Positions 17,023 through 26,087 of a DNA stretch of 49,534 nt are shown piece after piece. The translations under genes were made by a program, and so were the position numbers. The DNA comes from Opitutaceae bacterium (GTDB taxonomy: Bacteria; Verrucomicrobiota; Verrucomicrobiia; Opitutales; Opitutaceae): assembly GCA_014879845.1 (NCBI GenBank), contig JACSRI010000110.1, positions 1 to 49,534 on the forward strand, written 5' to 3'. Every line of letters begins with the position of its first letter. Positions within the stretch are counted from its first letter, which is position 1. The notes under the pieces are model-generated. The model was not told where the DNA came from. It worked only from the letters and a program-made list of their open reading frames with translations, and made no database searches.

Positions 17023-19362
17023 TCAGTGCAGCTCGAGCGTCGGGCCGACGAGAGTCATCGTCGCACCCGCCGTCGTCGCGAATTCGCGCGTCACGCCGCC
17101 CAGGCGCACGCGGCACGCACGTCCGAGCCGCGACTTGAGCTCGACCCGCTCGAGCGCACCCTCACGCCACCAGAGCGCAACCTCGAATCCGCCTCGCGCG
17201 CGCAGGCCGGTGACATGCCCGGTCGGCCAGGCTTTCGGCAACGCCGGGAGGAGATCGATGGCATCGTCGTGACTCTGCATCAACATTTCGGCGACACCGG
17301 CCGTGCCGCCGAAGTTGCCATCGATCTGAAACGGCGGGTGATCGTCGAGCAGGTTCTTGAGCGTCGACTTGCGCAGGAGGGCGTCGAGGTTCTCCAGCGC
17401 CTTATCGCCCTCATGGAATCGCGCCCAGAAGTTGACGATCCACGCGCGACTCCAGCCGGTGTGGCCGCCGCCGGCGGCTAGGCGGGCGTCGATGGTCCTG
17501 CGCGCGGCGGCGACATACTCGGGGGACTTCGAATAGGTGAACTGGCTGGCCGGGTGCAGGCCGTAGAGGTGCGAGAGGTGGCGGTGCCCGGGCTCGGCCT
17601 CCTTGAACTCCTCGGCCCATTCCATCAGGCGTCCATCGCTGCCGATGCCAGGCAGCGCGAGGCGCGCGAGGGCGCGCTCGACCTCGGCGACCTCGGGAGA
17701 CTGCACGCCGATCTCACGGGCGGCGGCGAGAAAGTTGGTCAGGGCATCCCAGGCAATCTCCTGGTCCATCGAGGCCCCCATCGAAACCGCATAGCGGCCG
17801 CCGTCAGAACCGAAGAACGTATTCTCCGGCGAGGCGCTCGGCCCGGAGACGAGGCGGCCGGTGCGGGGGTCCTCCACAAGCCAGTCGACGATGAACAACG
17901 CGGCATCGCGCAGCACGGGAAACGCGCGCGTCTCGAGGAAAGTCCGGTCACCGGAGTAGAGGTAGTGCTCCCAGAAATGCCGCGCCGCCCAGGCGTGGCC
18001 GAACGGCCACATGCCCCACTGGGGTTTTCCGTCGGTCGACGTGCCGAGCCACACGTCGGTCGTGTAATGGGCCACGGCACCCCGCGCGTCGTAGACCTCG
18101 CGCGCGGTCGTGCGGCCCGAGACCTCGGCAAGCGCCTCGACGAACGAAAAGAACGGCTCGTGGCATTCGGCGAGGTTGGTCACCTCGGCGGGCCAGTAGT
18201 TCATCTGGATGTTGATGTTGATGTGGTAGTCGGCGCCCCAGGGCGCGCCCAGGTGTTTGTTCCAGATGCCCTGGAGGTTGGCCGGGAGATCCCCGGGTCT
18301 CGACGAGCTGATGAGCAGGTGCCGGCCGAACTGGAAGTAGGTCTCGATGAGTCTGGCGTCCGCGCCGCCGGCCTTGACCGCGGCAAGGCGCTCATCGGTC
18401 GACCGATCGGGCACGGGATCGGGGCTCAGCTGGAGGTCGACGCGACGCATGAGCGCGGCGTGATCGTCGGCGGCGCGAGCCGCGAGATCCGGTCGCGCCA
18501 AGGCGGCGCGCGCGACCGCCAGCACCGCTTCAGGCGGGGTCGGCCGCGGCTTGGCCGGATCGCGGAGCTGATAATCGGTCCCGCAGGCGAAGACGAGAGT
18601 CGCGGTATCCGCCCCGGTCACGCGGAGCGTGGTGCCCTCGGTGCTCACCGCCCCGGCCTGCGTGGCGGCGACGAGCACGGTCTCAAAACGCACGCCTGGC
18701 GGATATCCCTCGATCTGCGCGGCGCCGGACATGCGCAACGCATCGGGCCCGATCACCTCGATCGCCGCGGCTGGACGCGCGAGCGAGGCAACCATCGAGA
18801 CTGCCCCCGGCCGGTCGGCCGAGAGGCGCACGACCAGCACCTTGTCGGGATAACTCGCGAACACCTCCCGGCGGTGGCGCACCCCATCGATCGTGAAGCT
18901 CGTGACCGCGACACCCCGCTCGAGATCGAGCGAGCGGCGGTAGTCCGAGGGCTCGGCGTCCGCGGCGGCGGGCATCTCGAGATGCAGGTCGCCGAGCGTC
19001 TGGTGACTGCGACCGCCGCCGTATTCGGCCAGCAACTCCCGCCGGACCAGCTCCTCGGCTTGCTTGAACTCGTGGGCGAAGAGCAGGCGGCGGATCTCCG
19101 GCAGGTGCGCGTGCGCGCCGGCGCGGTTCTGCGCCTGCGGGCCGGCCGACCAGATCGCCTCGTGGTTGAGCTGGATCGTCTCATGCGTCGTGCCGCCGAA
19201 GACCATCGCGCCGAGGGCGCCATTGCCCACGGGCAGGGCCTCGTGCCAGTCGGCGGCGGGCTGGCGGTACCAGAGTTCGAGACTCGAATCTGCACCGGCC
19301 GCGGCGTCGACGACCGCAGCACAGACGATGATCCAAGCGGCAACGACGGGGTGAGATCGCAT
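17023..19362 (-). CDS. Glycoside hydrolase family 95 (alpha-L-fucosidase/alpha-L-galactosidase type), exported
   Basis: Secreted hydrolase of 779 residues releasing terminal alpha-L-fucose or alpha-L-galactose from glycans by inversion. Residues 1-23 are a signal peptide (AAWIIVCAAVVDAAAGA). The N-terminal beta domain starts with LWYRQPAADWHEALPVGNG, including the conserved WxEALPxGNG. The helical catalytic domain contains INIQMNYWPAEVTNLAECHE, whose Asn residues match the catalytic asparagines of the family, then SPENTF, MDQEIAWDALTNF, HRHLSHLYGLHP and FQIDGNFGGTAG, with the catalytic Asp. A C-terminal beta sandwich ends the protein. All expected blocks are present, so it should be active. 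It is transcribed toward its neighbour at 16506, with the Gre factor and GH105 gene upstream on the same strand. Confidence 0.92.
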   Translation of the reverse strand: MRSHPVVAAWIIVCAAVVDAAAGADSSLELWYRQPAADWHEALPVGNGALGAMVFGGTTHETIQLNHEAIWSAGPQAQNRAGAHAHLPEIRRLLFAHEFKQAEELVRRELLAEYGGGRSHQTLGDLHLEMPAAADAEPSDYRRSLDLERGVAVTSFTIDGVRHRREVFASYPDKVLVVRLSADRPGAVSMVASLARPAAAIEVIGPDALRMSGAAQIEGYPPGVRFETVLVAATQAGAVSTEGTTLRVTGADTATLVFACGTDYQLRDPAKPRPTPPEAVLAVARAALARPDLAARAADDHAALMRRVDLQLSPDPVPDRSTDERLAAVKAGGADARLIETYFQFGRHLLISSSRPGDLPANLQGIWNKHLGAPWGADYHININIQMNYWPAEVTNLAECHEPFFSFVEALAEVSGRTTAREVYDARGAVAHYTTDVWLGTSTDGKPQWGMWPFGHAWAARHFWEHYLYSGDRTFLETRAFPVLRDAALFIVDWLVEDPRTGRLVSGPSASPENTFFGSDGGRYAVSMGASMDQEIAWDALTNFLAAAREIGVQSPEVAEVERALARLALPGIGSDGRLMEWAEEFKEAEPGHRHLSHLYGLHPASQFTYSKSPEYVAAARRTIDARLAAGGGHTGWSRAWIVNFWARFHEGDKALENLDALLRKSTLKNLLDDHPPFQIDGNFGGTAGVAEMLMQSHDDAIDLLPALPKAWPTGHVTGLRARGGFEVALWWREGALERVELKSRLGRACRVRLGGVTREFATTAGATMTLVGPTLELH

Positions 19363-19427
19363 GGGAAATCATCCCGGCGCCCGCCCCTCCGCCGGACAAT
19401 GCTAAATCACCGCCCCGGCCGCCGTCG

Positions 19428-19898
19428 TCAGAGCACCGACGAGATCGTGGCCTCGCGACCGCCCTCGAGGCGGATGCTGTCACCGACCCGCCGACCAAGG
19501 AGGGCGTGCCCGAGCGGCGACTGCGGCGTGATCACCATGACCTCCGTGCCCTCGTGGCGCACGATCACGCCGCCGTTGCGCGGGCCGATGAAGTAGAGGT
19601 CGCGGAACTTGCGCTGCTGGACCTCGACCAACGCGGCGAGCGCGATCGGTTCGCCCTCGCCGAACTCGCGCAGCGCGAGCGTGCGATAGAGTTCGATCGC
19701 CTCGCGCAGCTCGACGGCGTGGCGCGCCTGGCCGTCGGCGAGATAGGAGGACTCGGTCGCGCGCGTGTCGTATTTGTCCTCCGCGCGGTTATCCTCGTGC
19801 GTCGCCGCTTCCCGGGCCTCGCGTGATGCACCGGCGACGGTCTCGAGCTCGGCGGTGAGGTGATCGATGACGAGGGAGACGATCGCGCGCTTATCCAT
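19428..19898 (-). CDS. GreA/GreB-family transcription elongation factor
   Basis: 156 residues. The N-terminal half is a coiled coil whose tip is acidic (HEDNRAEDKYDTRATESSYL, residues 34-53), the part that in Gre factors enters the RNA polymerase secondary channel and promotes transcript cleavage. The C-terminal half is the FKBP-like Gre domain with ITPQSPLGHALLGRRVGDSI (about 122-141), a strong family signature. The tip sequence differs from housekeeping GreA (no paired DE/E at the usual position), so this may be a specialised Gre paralogue rather than the main GreA. It lies between GH95 (65 bases downstream) and GH105 (112 bases upstream) on the same strand. Confidence 0.85.
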   Translation of the reverse strand: MDKRAIVSLVIDHLTAELETVAGASREAREAATHEDNRAEDKYDTRATESSYLADGQARHAVELREAIELYRTLALREFGEGEPIALAALVEVQQRKFRDLYFIGPRNGGVIVRHEGTEVMVITPQSPLGHALLGRRVGDSIRLEGGREATISSVL

Positions 19899-20010
19899 GG
19901 GGCAAAGCGTTCATGGCTAGGCGCAGGGCCGCTCGATGGCAATGCGGCAGTTTGCGCGCGGAGCCGTCGGTACGGGCACGCCCGACTCCGCGCCGCGTCC
20001 GGGCCGGCGG

Positions 20011-22197
20011 CTACGCCTTCGCGCCCTGCAGGAATTTCGTCAGCTTGAGCACCTCCACGCCCGCCAGCAGCACGATGCCGATGCCGTGCGTGTCGTTCAG
20101 GTTCCAGAGCAGGTCTTTCTTGTAGTACTCGGACTGGAACGAAAACTCGGAGCCGCGGCACACGCCGTGGACATTGCCGAGGTGGTCGATGGAGTTGCGG
20201 TTGAGCGCCGACCATGCGCGGAAGACCGCGGCCACGTAGGGCTCGGGCTGCGCGAAAAGTCCCTGCTGCACGCCGCGGGCGAACGCATAGGCGAACATCG
20301 AGGTGCAGGACGTCTCGATGTAGGAGTCGTGCTCGTTGATGACCTGGTGCCACATGCCATCGGCGTCCTGCTGGGCGAGGAGGCCCTCGCACAACTCGCG
20401 GAACATGCTGAGCAGGGCCGGCCGCAGCGCGTGGTCCTTGGGCAGCACGGCGAGCAACTCGGAGAGTGAGAACACGACCCAGCCGTTGCCGCGTCCCCAC
20501 GGGATGCCCGTGTTCATGTCGCGCATGAAATCATAGACGTGCGCCATGAGCTTGAGGTCGGGCAGGAAGAGGAGGCGCTTGAAGCCGAGGAACTGGCGCG
20601 CGGCGTCGTCGATGTATTTCGCGTCGCCGGTGAGCTGGTAATACCGGCACAGGAACGGCACGCTCATGTAGAGATCGTCCGCCCAGAGCGTGTCCTCATG
20701 GAACGAATGCATGAGGTTCTTGCGGAAGAACGTGCCGTCGGAGAGCCGGATCTGCTTGGTCGAGATGTGATCGGCGACGATGTCGGCGATGACCCGGAAT
20801 CCGCGCAGGTCAAAGTACTTCGCGACCTCGAGCAGCGCCGAGCCGGCCGAGCCGCAATCGTCGAGACTGTCGAGGCTGGTGAGCAGGTGGTGGACGTTGG
20901 TCGCGCCGCCGTACTGCTCCTTGTCCCAGTGCGCGTAGCGGAACGTGTCGCAGCAGAACTGCAGGTGGTTGGCGACGTAGCGCTGTGCATCCTCCGAGCC
21001 GACGGCCTTGGCGGCATGGAGCACGCCGTAGAGCGTGACGCCGAGCGGGTAGTTCCACTTGCCGTAGAGCGCGTTGTCGTTGTACGGGCGCACCCACGTA
21101 TCGGGAAGATCGAGACGCCAGTAGACGTCGGCGCCGGCGGCGCCGGGCGCGAGCTTGTTGAGATCGCGCAGGGCCGCGAGGTCGGCGGCGGTGGCCGGAG
21201 CGATCGGCCCGAGGTGGATCCACGTCTCCGACGAGCCCGCGATGCGGCACGGGCTGGAAAACGCGAGCGCGCCGCCCGCGGGATCGGCGATCTTCAGCTC
21301 AAAGCCCCAGTCGGAGCCGGCGCACGTGGCGCGCACCATGACGTCGTGCAGGCCGAACGGTACGGTCACCCGGGCCGAAAACGGACCGGCCGCCGCGACC
21401 GAGTGCACGACCTTGTCGGCGACGACGATCTCGAGTGGCGCGCGGGCCGAGCCCGAAAGCGTGTAGGTGCCGCCATCCGCCTGCGTGAACAAGGCCCTGG
21501 TCCAGCCCACCGCGCATGCGCCGGCAGGCGTGCCGAACATGCGCTGGAAATTGCCCATCTTCGCCTGCGCGGCTGGCCACTCGAGCGACGGCAGCCAGCG
21601 CACCCCGGTCGCCGCGAGGTTCGTGCCCTCGGTCGGGATGGAGGCGAGGTCCCGATCTAGCGGTTCGGTGTGGAGCCAGCCCTCCTGCCCTTCCCGCTCG
21701 GGCACGGGCATGACAAAGTAGTACGGGAGCTTGCCCAGCCAGGTGCCGAAGACGGCGCCGAAGCCACCGCGCGTCTTCTTGAAGCGGATGACGAGGTGAT
21801 TCCAGCCGGCGCGCAGGGCGATGTTCAGTTCGGCCCGCTCCTTGAAGTAGCGCTCCTGGAAGATATCCGAGCGGAAGATCTGTTCGCCATTGCGCCAGAT
21901 CAGCAGCGGGCTGTGGCAATTGACGTCGAAGCGGATGGAAGACTCGGTCTCCGACCAGATTTTGGCCCACGCGTAGACGAACTGCCCGAGGCGCGCGTCC
22001 GGGTAGAGCCGCGAGAAGTCGGCGGCATAGCGATAGTCCTTGCCCCGGAGGATGCCGTGACGGTTGAAGGCGCGGTAGGTCGGCGGGTGCGCCGGGTTCT
22101 GGCCAATGAACCGCCGCACGACGGTCTCGAGGGTTTTCTCCACCTGCATGCCGGCGCGGGCATACATGCTGGCGTGATTCTCAAAGTAGAAGCCCAT
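20011..22197 (-). CDS. Glycoside hydrolase family 105 with N-terminal beta-sandwich extension
   Basis: Predicted unsaturated rhamnogalacturonyl (or similar uronyl) hydrolase, 728 residues. The catalytic (alpha/alpha)6 barrel is the C-terminal half (about 370-728). It contains the family Asp in WADDLYMSVPFL (505-516), PWGRGNGWVVFSLSELL (566-582) and ETSCTSMFAYAFARG (628-642), as in YteR/YesR. The first 350 residues are an added domain with strands and aromatic residues (for example GWNHLVIRFKKTRGGFG at 131-147) resembling a jelly-roll or ligand-binding module. Ordinary GH105 proteins have only about 370 residues. There is no signal peptide, so it probably acts on oligosaccharides taken into the cell, whereas the neighbouring GH95 is exported. 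289 bases upstream of it show no gene. Confidence 0.85.
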   Translation of the reverse strand: MGFYFENHASMYARAGMQVEKTLETVVRRFIGQNPAHPPTYRAFNRHGILRGKDYRYAADFSRLYPDARLGQFVYAWAKIWSETESSIRFDVNCHSPLLIWRNGEQIFRSDIFQERYFKERAELNIALRAGWNHLVIRFKKTRGGFGAVFGTWLGKLPYYFVMPVPEREGQEGWLHTEPLDRDLASIPTEGTNLAATGVRWLPSLEWPAAQAKMGNFQRMFGTPAGACAVGWTRALFTQADGGTYTLSGSARAPLEIVVADKVVHSVAAAGPFSARVTVPFGLHDVMVRATCAGSDWGFELKIADPAGGALAFSSPCRIAGSSETWIHLGPIAPATAADLAALRDLNKLAPGAAGADVYWRLDLPDTWVRPYNDNALYGKWNYPLGVTLYGVLHAAKAVGSEDAQRYVANHLQFCCDTFRYAHWDKEQYGGATNVHHLLTSLDSLDDCGSAGSALLEVAKYFDLRGFRVIADIVADHISTKQIRLSDGTFFRKNLMHSFHEDTLWADDLYMSVPFLCRYYQLTGDAKYIDDAARQFLGFKRLLFLPDLKLMAHVYDFMRDMNTGIPWGRGNGWVVFSLSELLAVLPKDHALRPALLSMFRELCEGLLAQQDADGMWHQVINEHDSYIETSCTSMFAYAFARGVQQGLFAQPEPYVAAVFRAWSALNRNSIDHLGNVHGVCRGSEFSFQSEYYKKDLLWNLNDTHGIGIVLLAGVEVLKLTKFLQGAKA

Positions 22198-22486
22198 GTG
22201 GATTCGGGGATGGGAGACAGCTGGTGCGCGGGCGGCCCCGCGGAAAGGCGACTGGAGTGGTTCGTGTCGTGGAAGCCGTGGTCTCTCGCGAGATCGAGCC
22301 CGTGCAAGTCAGGCGGCGGCACCGCGATGGGTTGGTGCGTGAATGGAGGAGGCCAGGTCGCAACCGCTGGCTGGGGTAAACAGGGCCGGCAACACTGACT
22401 TCCGGAGAAACGCACCGCCGCGGCGGGAAGACAACGCCCGCTTGATCTGACGGTAAGAGAGGCACGGGAGTTCGCGTCGCACTCGT

Positions 22487-23560
22487 TCAATCGACCGAGA
22501 GATCCAGCCACCGGACCAGCTGCCGGGCCGTGTCCCGCCAGCTCGGCAGCGGTCGTGTCACCGCCTCCTGGGCAAGCCGTCGCACGAGCGCGTCGTCGGT
22601 CGCGATTTGGCGCATCGCCTCTACCAGGGCCGCGGCATCCCCGGGCGGCACGAGCAGACATCCGCCCCCCGCCGCACTCTCCACGATAGCCGGCAGCGCG
22701 GTGGCCAGCACGGGCAACCCGGCCCAGAGCGATTCCAGCACCGGCAGGCCGCAGCCCTCCGCACGCGAAGGCAACAGCGAAAACCGCGCGGCGGCGAGGA
22801 GGTCGGCCACGCCTCGATCGTCGATGGCCTCGTGCAGCACGACCCTCCGGCCCGACCGCGCCATGGCGCGAATCCGCCGCACCGTCGCGCGGCCGAAATG
22901 CGGGTTGACCCGGCCCACGAACGCCACGGCGAGGTCGATCCCCTGCGTCGCAAGGGTCTCCACGGCATCGAGCACGGCCTCCTGGTCCTTGCGCGGCTCG
23001 ACGATGCCGATCATCACCGCGTCACGCGCCGCCGCCCGATCCGGCGGCCCCGAAACGCGCGGCCGCCCGTGCCCGTCGGCCCCGAGCGTGATCGGCCGGA
23101 CGTCCGGCACAGCCAATCGCCCGGTCCACGCCCAGTAGTCGCGCAGTTCGCGCGCGCTCGCCTCCGACACCGCGAACACCCGGCCGAAGCCCGCGAGCAA
23201 CCGCATGTAGTCGGGATGGCGCGCCACGCTCTGCGGCCAGGTGATCTCGGGAAACCGCAGCGGGATCGCGTCGTGAAAAAGGGCCGCAGCCCGGTCACCG
23301 TGCGCCGCGAGCCACGCGCCGAGCCCCGGGCGCTCCTCCTCGCAGAACAGCTCGGGCGTGACCAGCCAGTCGCCCTCGCCCAGCACGATCGGCTCCCGCG
23401 TCGCAGCCGAGACCCAGGCCGCCCGACGCGCATGCCAGACCGCCGCGGCGAAGCCGGCGCCGAGCCGCGCGGCCAGTTCCGCGCGCAGGCAACCGCTCAC
23501 GCGAGTGAGCCCGCTGCGGTGCTTCTGCGCGGAGGCCTTGGTGACATCGAACCAGATCAT
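22487..23560 (-). CDS. Glycosyltransferase family 4
   Basis: GT-B fold, retaining glycosyltransferase of 357 residues using a nucleotide sugar. The N-terminal domain has FHDAIPLRFPE (about 94-104) and a VFAVSEASARELRDY segment (about 127-141), typical of GT4 acceptor domains. The C-terminal domain has VMIGIVEPRKDQEAVL (the GxxxxRKxxxxL donor site) and PSRAEGCGLPVLESLWAGLP (about 265-284, the ExGxGLPxxE nucleotide-sugar motif). It is the last gene of the six-gene minus-strand operon that begins with the ACP-FabZ fusion, and its ATG overlaps the preceding gene's stop by 4 bases. Donor and acceptor cannot be told from sequence. Confidence 0.88.
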   Translation of the reverse strand: MIWFDVTKASAQKHRSGLTRVSGCLRAELAARLGAGFAAAVWHARRAAWVSAATREPIVLGEGDWLVTPELFCEEERPGLGAWLAAHGDRAAALFHDAIPLRFPEITWPQSVARHPDYMRLLAGFGRVFAVSEASARELRDYWAWTGRLAVPDVRPITLGADGHGRPRVSGPPDRAAARDAVMIGIVEPRKDQEAVLDAVETLATQGIDLAVAFVGRVNPHFGRATVRRIRAMARSGRRVVLHEAIDDRGVADLLAAARFSLLPSRAEGCGLPVLESLWAGLPVLATALPAIVESAAGGGCLLVPPGDAAALVEAMRQIATDDALVRRLAQEAVTRPLPSWRDTARQLVRWLDLSVD

Positions 23561-24864
23561 GCGCGTCCTCCCCTTCCACCCGGGACCTCCTCGTCCCGGC
23601 GCTCCCCGATCGCCCGCGCAAAGCGGGCGAGGATGCGCCCGGCGTTGCGCCCGGCGTCAAAGTGCTCCTCCACCCAGGCACGCGCCGCCGTGCGTAACCG
23701 GTCGGCCAGGACATCGTCGTCGCGCAGGCGCACAAACGCCCCGTGCCATTCCTCCGGTCGATCGAGATCGCAGACCAGTCCGGTGCGCTCGTGGCTGATC
23801 GCCTCCATCACGCCCTCGCCCCGCGCGGTCACAACCAGCACGCCGGCGGCCATCGCCTCGGGCACGACATTGGGCAGGCCGTCGCGGTCGCCGCTCGCCG
23901 TCACCACGCCGGTGTGCACCAGCACGTCGGCGCGCGCCAGCTCGGACCAGACCGCGGGTTGATCCAAGTGACCGGTCAACACCACGGCGCCGCGAACCCC
24001 GGGCGCGGCGGTCTCGCGGGCGAGCCGCTCGCGCAGCGGACCGTCGCCGATGATGCGCACCTCGAGGTCGACGCCGCACGCGAGCAGGTGCCGGTAGATG
24101 CCGACCTGGCGAAGCAGGCCCTTCTTCTCCACCAGCCGGGCCACGCACACCACGCGCAACGGGCGCCGGCCGGAGCGCAGCGGGCGCCACTCCGGGAAGC
24201 GGTCGAGCCCCCGGCGCGCCAGCACCACTCGATCCTCGGGCACGCCGAGCCCGAGCAGCCGGCGGCGCCCCGCCTCCGTCGAGGTGTGCACAAAGGCCGC
24301 GGCCGCGCACTTCTCTCGCAGGAACCAGTCGCCGCCGTGCTCGAAGAGGTCGTAGGCGTGCGCGCCCGTGCTGAACGTGATGTCGTTGAGCCGCGCCACG
24401 ACCCAGGCGGCCATGGCCGGGAGCGAGGCCCAGGCTGCATGCACATGCTGGATACCGGAGCGGCGCAGTTGGGAGGCGAGGATCACGCCCACGCCGGCGC
24501 CGTAGAGGTTCTCCCAGTAGTTGAGCCAATCGCGCGACCACCCGGTGAAAAGCAGCGCGGCGAACTCGGCGACCACGCGCGGGCGACGCCACCACTCCAG
24601 AGCGACGAACCACGGCAGCGCGAAGAGGCGCAGCTTCGAGAACTGCCGCACGGGCTGCCCGTCGAAGATCGGCGCCCCGGCGTGGAAGGAGTGGATCTGC
24701 GGCTTGAGCCCGAGCCGCCACATCCCGCGCACCTCGCGCTGCAGAAACGTCTCCGTCGGGTGCGGAAACCGCGTGAAGAAATACGCCACGCGCAGCGTCG
24801 CCGCATCCCCTTCGCGGATCACGCCACCGGCGGCGGCGTTCGGGCTGGGCGCGGTTCGTGCCAT
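23557..24864 (-). CDS. Glycosyltransferase family 4
   Basis: 435 residues. The N-terminal domain has VAYFFTRFPHPTETFLQREV, the motif typical of GT4 enzymes related to EpsD/WcaL-like colanic acid and exopolysaccharide transferases (start SxxFPxxSETFI). This is followed by IQHVHAAWASLPAMAAW and FSTGAHAYDLF. The C-terminal donor domain has VCVARLVEKKGL and DGLPNVVPEAMAAGVLVV, the latter carrying the conserved Glu. The start at ATG 24864 (MARTAPSP) is preferred over 25017, which would overlap the upstream gene by 134 bases. It lies 19 bases after the MGDG-synthase-like gene and overlaps the next GT4 by 4 bases, so all three are co-translated. Confidence 0.88.
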   Translation of the reverse strand: MARTAPSPNAAAGGVIREGDAATLRVAYFFTRFPHPTETFLQREVRGMWRLGLKPQIHSFHAGAPIFDGQPVRQFSKLRLFALPWFVALEWWRRPRVVAEFAALLFTGWSRDWLNYWENLYGAGVGVILASQLRRSGIQHVHAAWASLPAMAAWVVARLNDITFSTGAHAYDLFEHGGDWFLREKCAAAAFVHTSTEAGRRRLLGLGVPEDRVVLARRGLDRFPEWRPLRSGRRPLRVVCVARLVEKKGLLRQVGIYRHLLACGVDLEVRIIGDGPLRERLARETAAPGVRGAVVLTGHLDQPAVWSELARADVLVHTGVVTASGDRDGLPNVVPEAMAAGVLVVTARGEGVMEAISHERTGLVCDLDRPEEWHGAFVRLRDDDVLADRLRTAARAWVEEHFDAGRNAGRILARFARAIGERRDEEVPGGRGGRA

Positions 24865-24883
24865 GTCGCCGTCGCGCGCCGGT

Positions 24884-26083
24884 TCAGACCACCGGCTCGC
24901 TGATCTCCTCACCCGTGCCCGCGGCCGCGTCGCGCGCGAGCCCGACGAGTTCGCCGAGCACCACCTTGGGATCGTCGTCGTAGCGCAGGCCGATGAAGCG
25001 CTGCCGCATCGTCTCAAACTCCGCGGGCGCGGCGTGCCAGCGCGCGAGCAACGCCTCGAAGTCCTCGACGCGCGAGATCACGACCGAGGCCCTGTCCTGG
25101 GTGAAGAACTTCGCCGTGAGCCGCTCCTGCGGCATCACGCCGCCGAATCCGTTGAGGATGATCGGCGTGCGGTAGTAGAGCGCCTTGGCGCAGGTCGTGG
25201 TGCCGCCGCGCGTCACGATGACGTCGCTGGCCTGCACGAGCAGGTGCATGGTCGAGCAGTAGCCCTCGAGGTGGCAGCGGAGCTGCGGGTGGGCCTTGCG
25301 CCACTCGTTCACGCGTACGAAGGCCTTGTGGTTGCGCCCGCACACGATGATGACCTGGTGCGTGTCGGCGTACCTGAGCAGCGCGGGCAGCAGCGCGAGG
25401 TGGTTGTTGGCACCGACACCCCCGGTGGCGAGGAAGACGGTGAACTTGTCCGGATCGAGCCCGAGATTCTCCACGCGGTAGCGGCGGCGCTTCGCCGCGT
25501 CGAGCACGTCCTCATAGATGCGCGGATCCATGAGGTGGCCGCGCACGACGATGCGCTCGCGCGGCATGCCGAGCTTCACCGCGTAATCCGCGGCGGTCTG
25601 CGTGCGCGAGATGTAGAGGTCCACGGACGGCTCGATCCAGTTCTGGCTGTAGCCGTATCCACCGGAGAACTCACTGCAGTAGGTCGCGCAGCGCACGTTC
25701 TTCGCGCCGAGCTGCGCGCGCGCCTCCGGGAAGTAACCGCGGTTGAGGCAGTCGTGCACGCTGAAGACGAGGTGGGGCTGGAAGTTCTCCAGCACCTGCC
25801 GGTAGTAGCGGCGCCCGAGGCCGACGCCGCGGCGGTTGACAAACGCGAGCAGCTCGATGAGCAGGTAATAGGGATGGTGCAGCCAGGGAGCGTGCTTCTG
25901 GATGAAGTTGTAGAAGCGCACGCCGAAGCGGTTGATCGCGGAGGAGTCCTCGAGCATGCTCTCCACGCGCACGTCGATGGACCAGCCATGCAGGCGCTTG
26001 ATCCATCGGACAAAGGCGGCGGCCCGGGCGTCGTGCCCGCCGCCGGTGCTGGAGGTCAGCACAAGGATGCGAAGGGGAGTCAT
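24884..26083 (-). CDS. Glycosyltransferase of the MGDG synthase/MurG-like (GT28) family
   Basis: 399 residues with the GT28 GT-B fold. The N-terminus LVLTSSTGGGHDARA (residues 7-21) is the signature of monogalactosyldiacylglycerol synthases and the processive UgtP-type diacylglycerol glucosyltransferases (STGxGH). The central part has PHLVFSVHDCLNRG. The C-terminal donor domain has FLATGGVGANNH and the SDVIVTRGGTTTCAKAL segment (about 292-308), matching the GGxT nucleotide-sugar motif of the family. Family members glycosylate diacylglycerol or other lipids at the membrane face. Here it sits four bases after a short-chain reductase and downstream of a ketoacyl synthase and ACP-FabZ, which supports a lipid acceptor. 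Confidence 0.86.
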   Translation of the reverse strand: MTPLRILVLTSSTGGGHDARAAAFVRWIKRLHGWSIDVRVESMLEDSSAINRFGVRFYNFIQKHAPWLHHPYYLLIELLAFVNRRGVGLGRRYYRQVLENFQPHLVFSVHDCLNRGYFPEARAQLGAKNVRCATYCSEFSGGYGYSQNWIEPSVDLYISRTQTAADYAVKLGMPRERIVVRGHLMDPRIYEDVLDAAKRRRYRVENLGLDPDKFTVFLATGGVGANNHLALLPALLRYADTHQVIIVCGRNHKAFVRVNEWRKAHPQLRCHLEGYCSTMHLLVQASDVIVTRGGTTTCAKALYYRTPIILNGFGGVMPQERLTAKFFTQDRASVVISRVEDFEALLARWHAAPAEFETMRQRFIGLRYDDDPKVVLGELVGLARDAAAGTGEEISEPVV

Positions 26084-26087
26084 GCGT

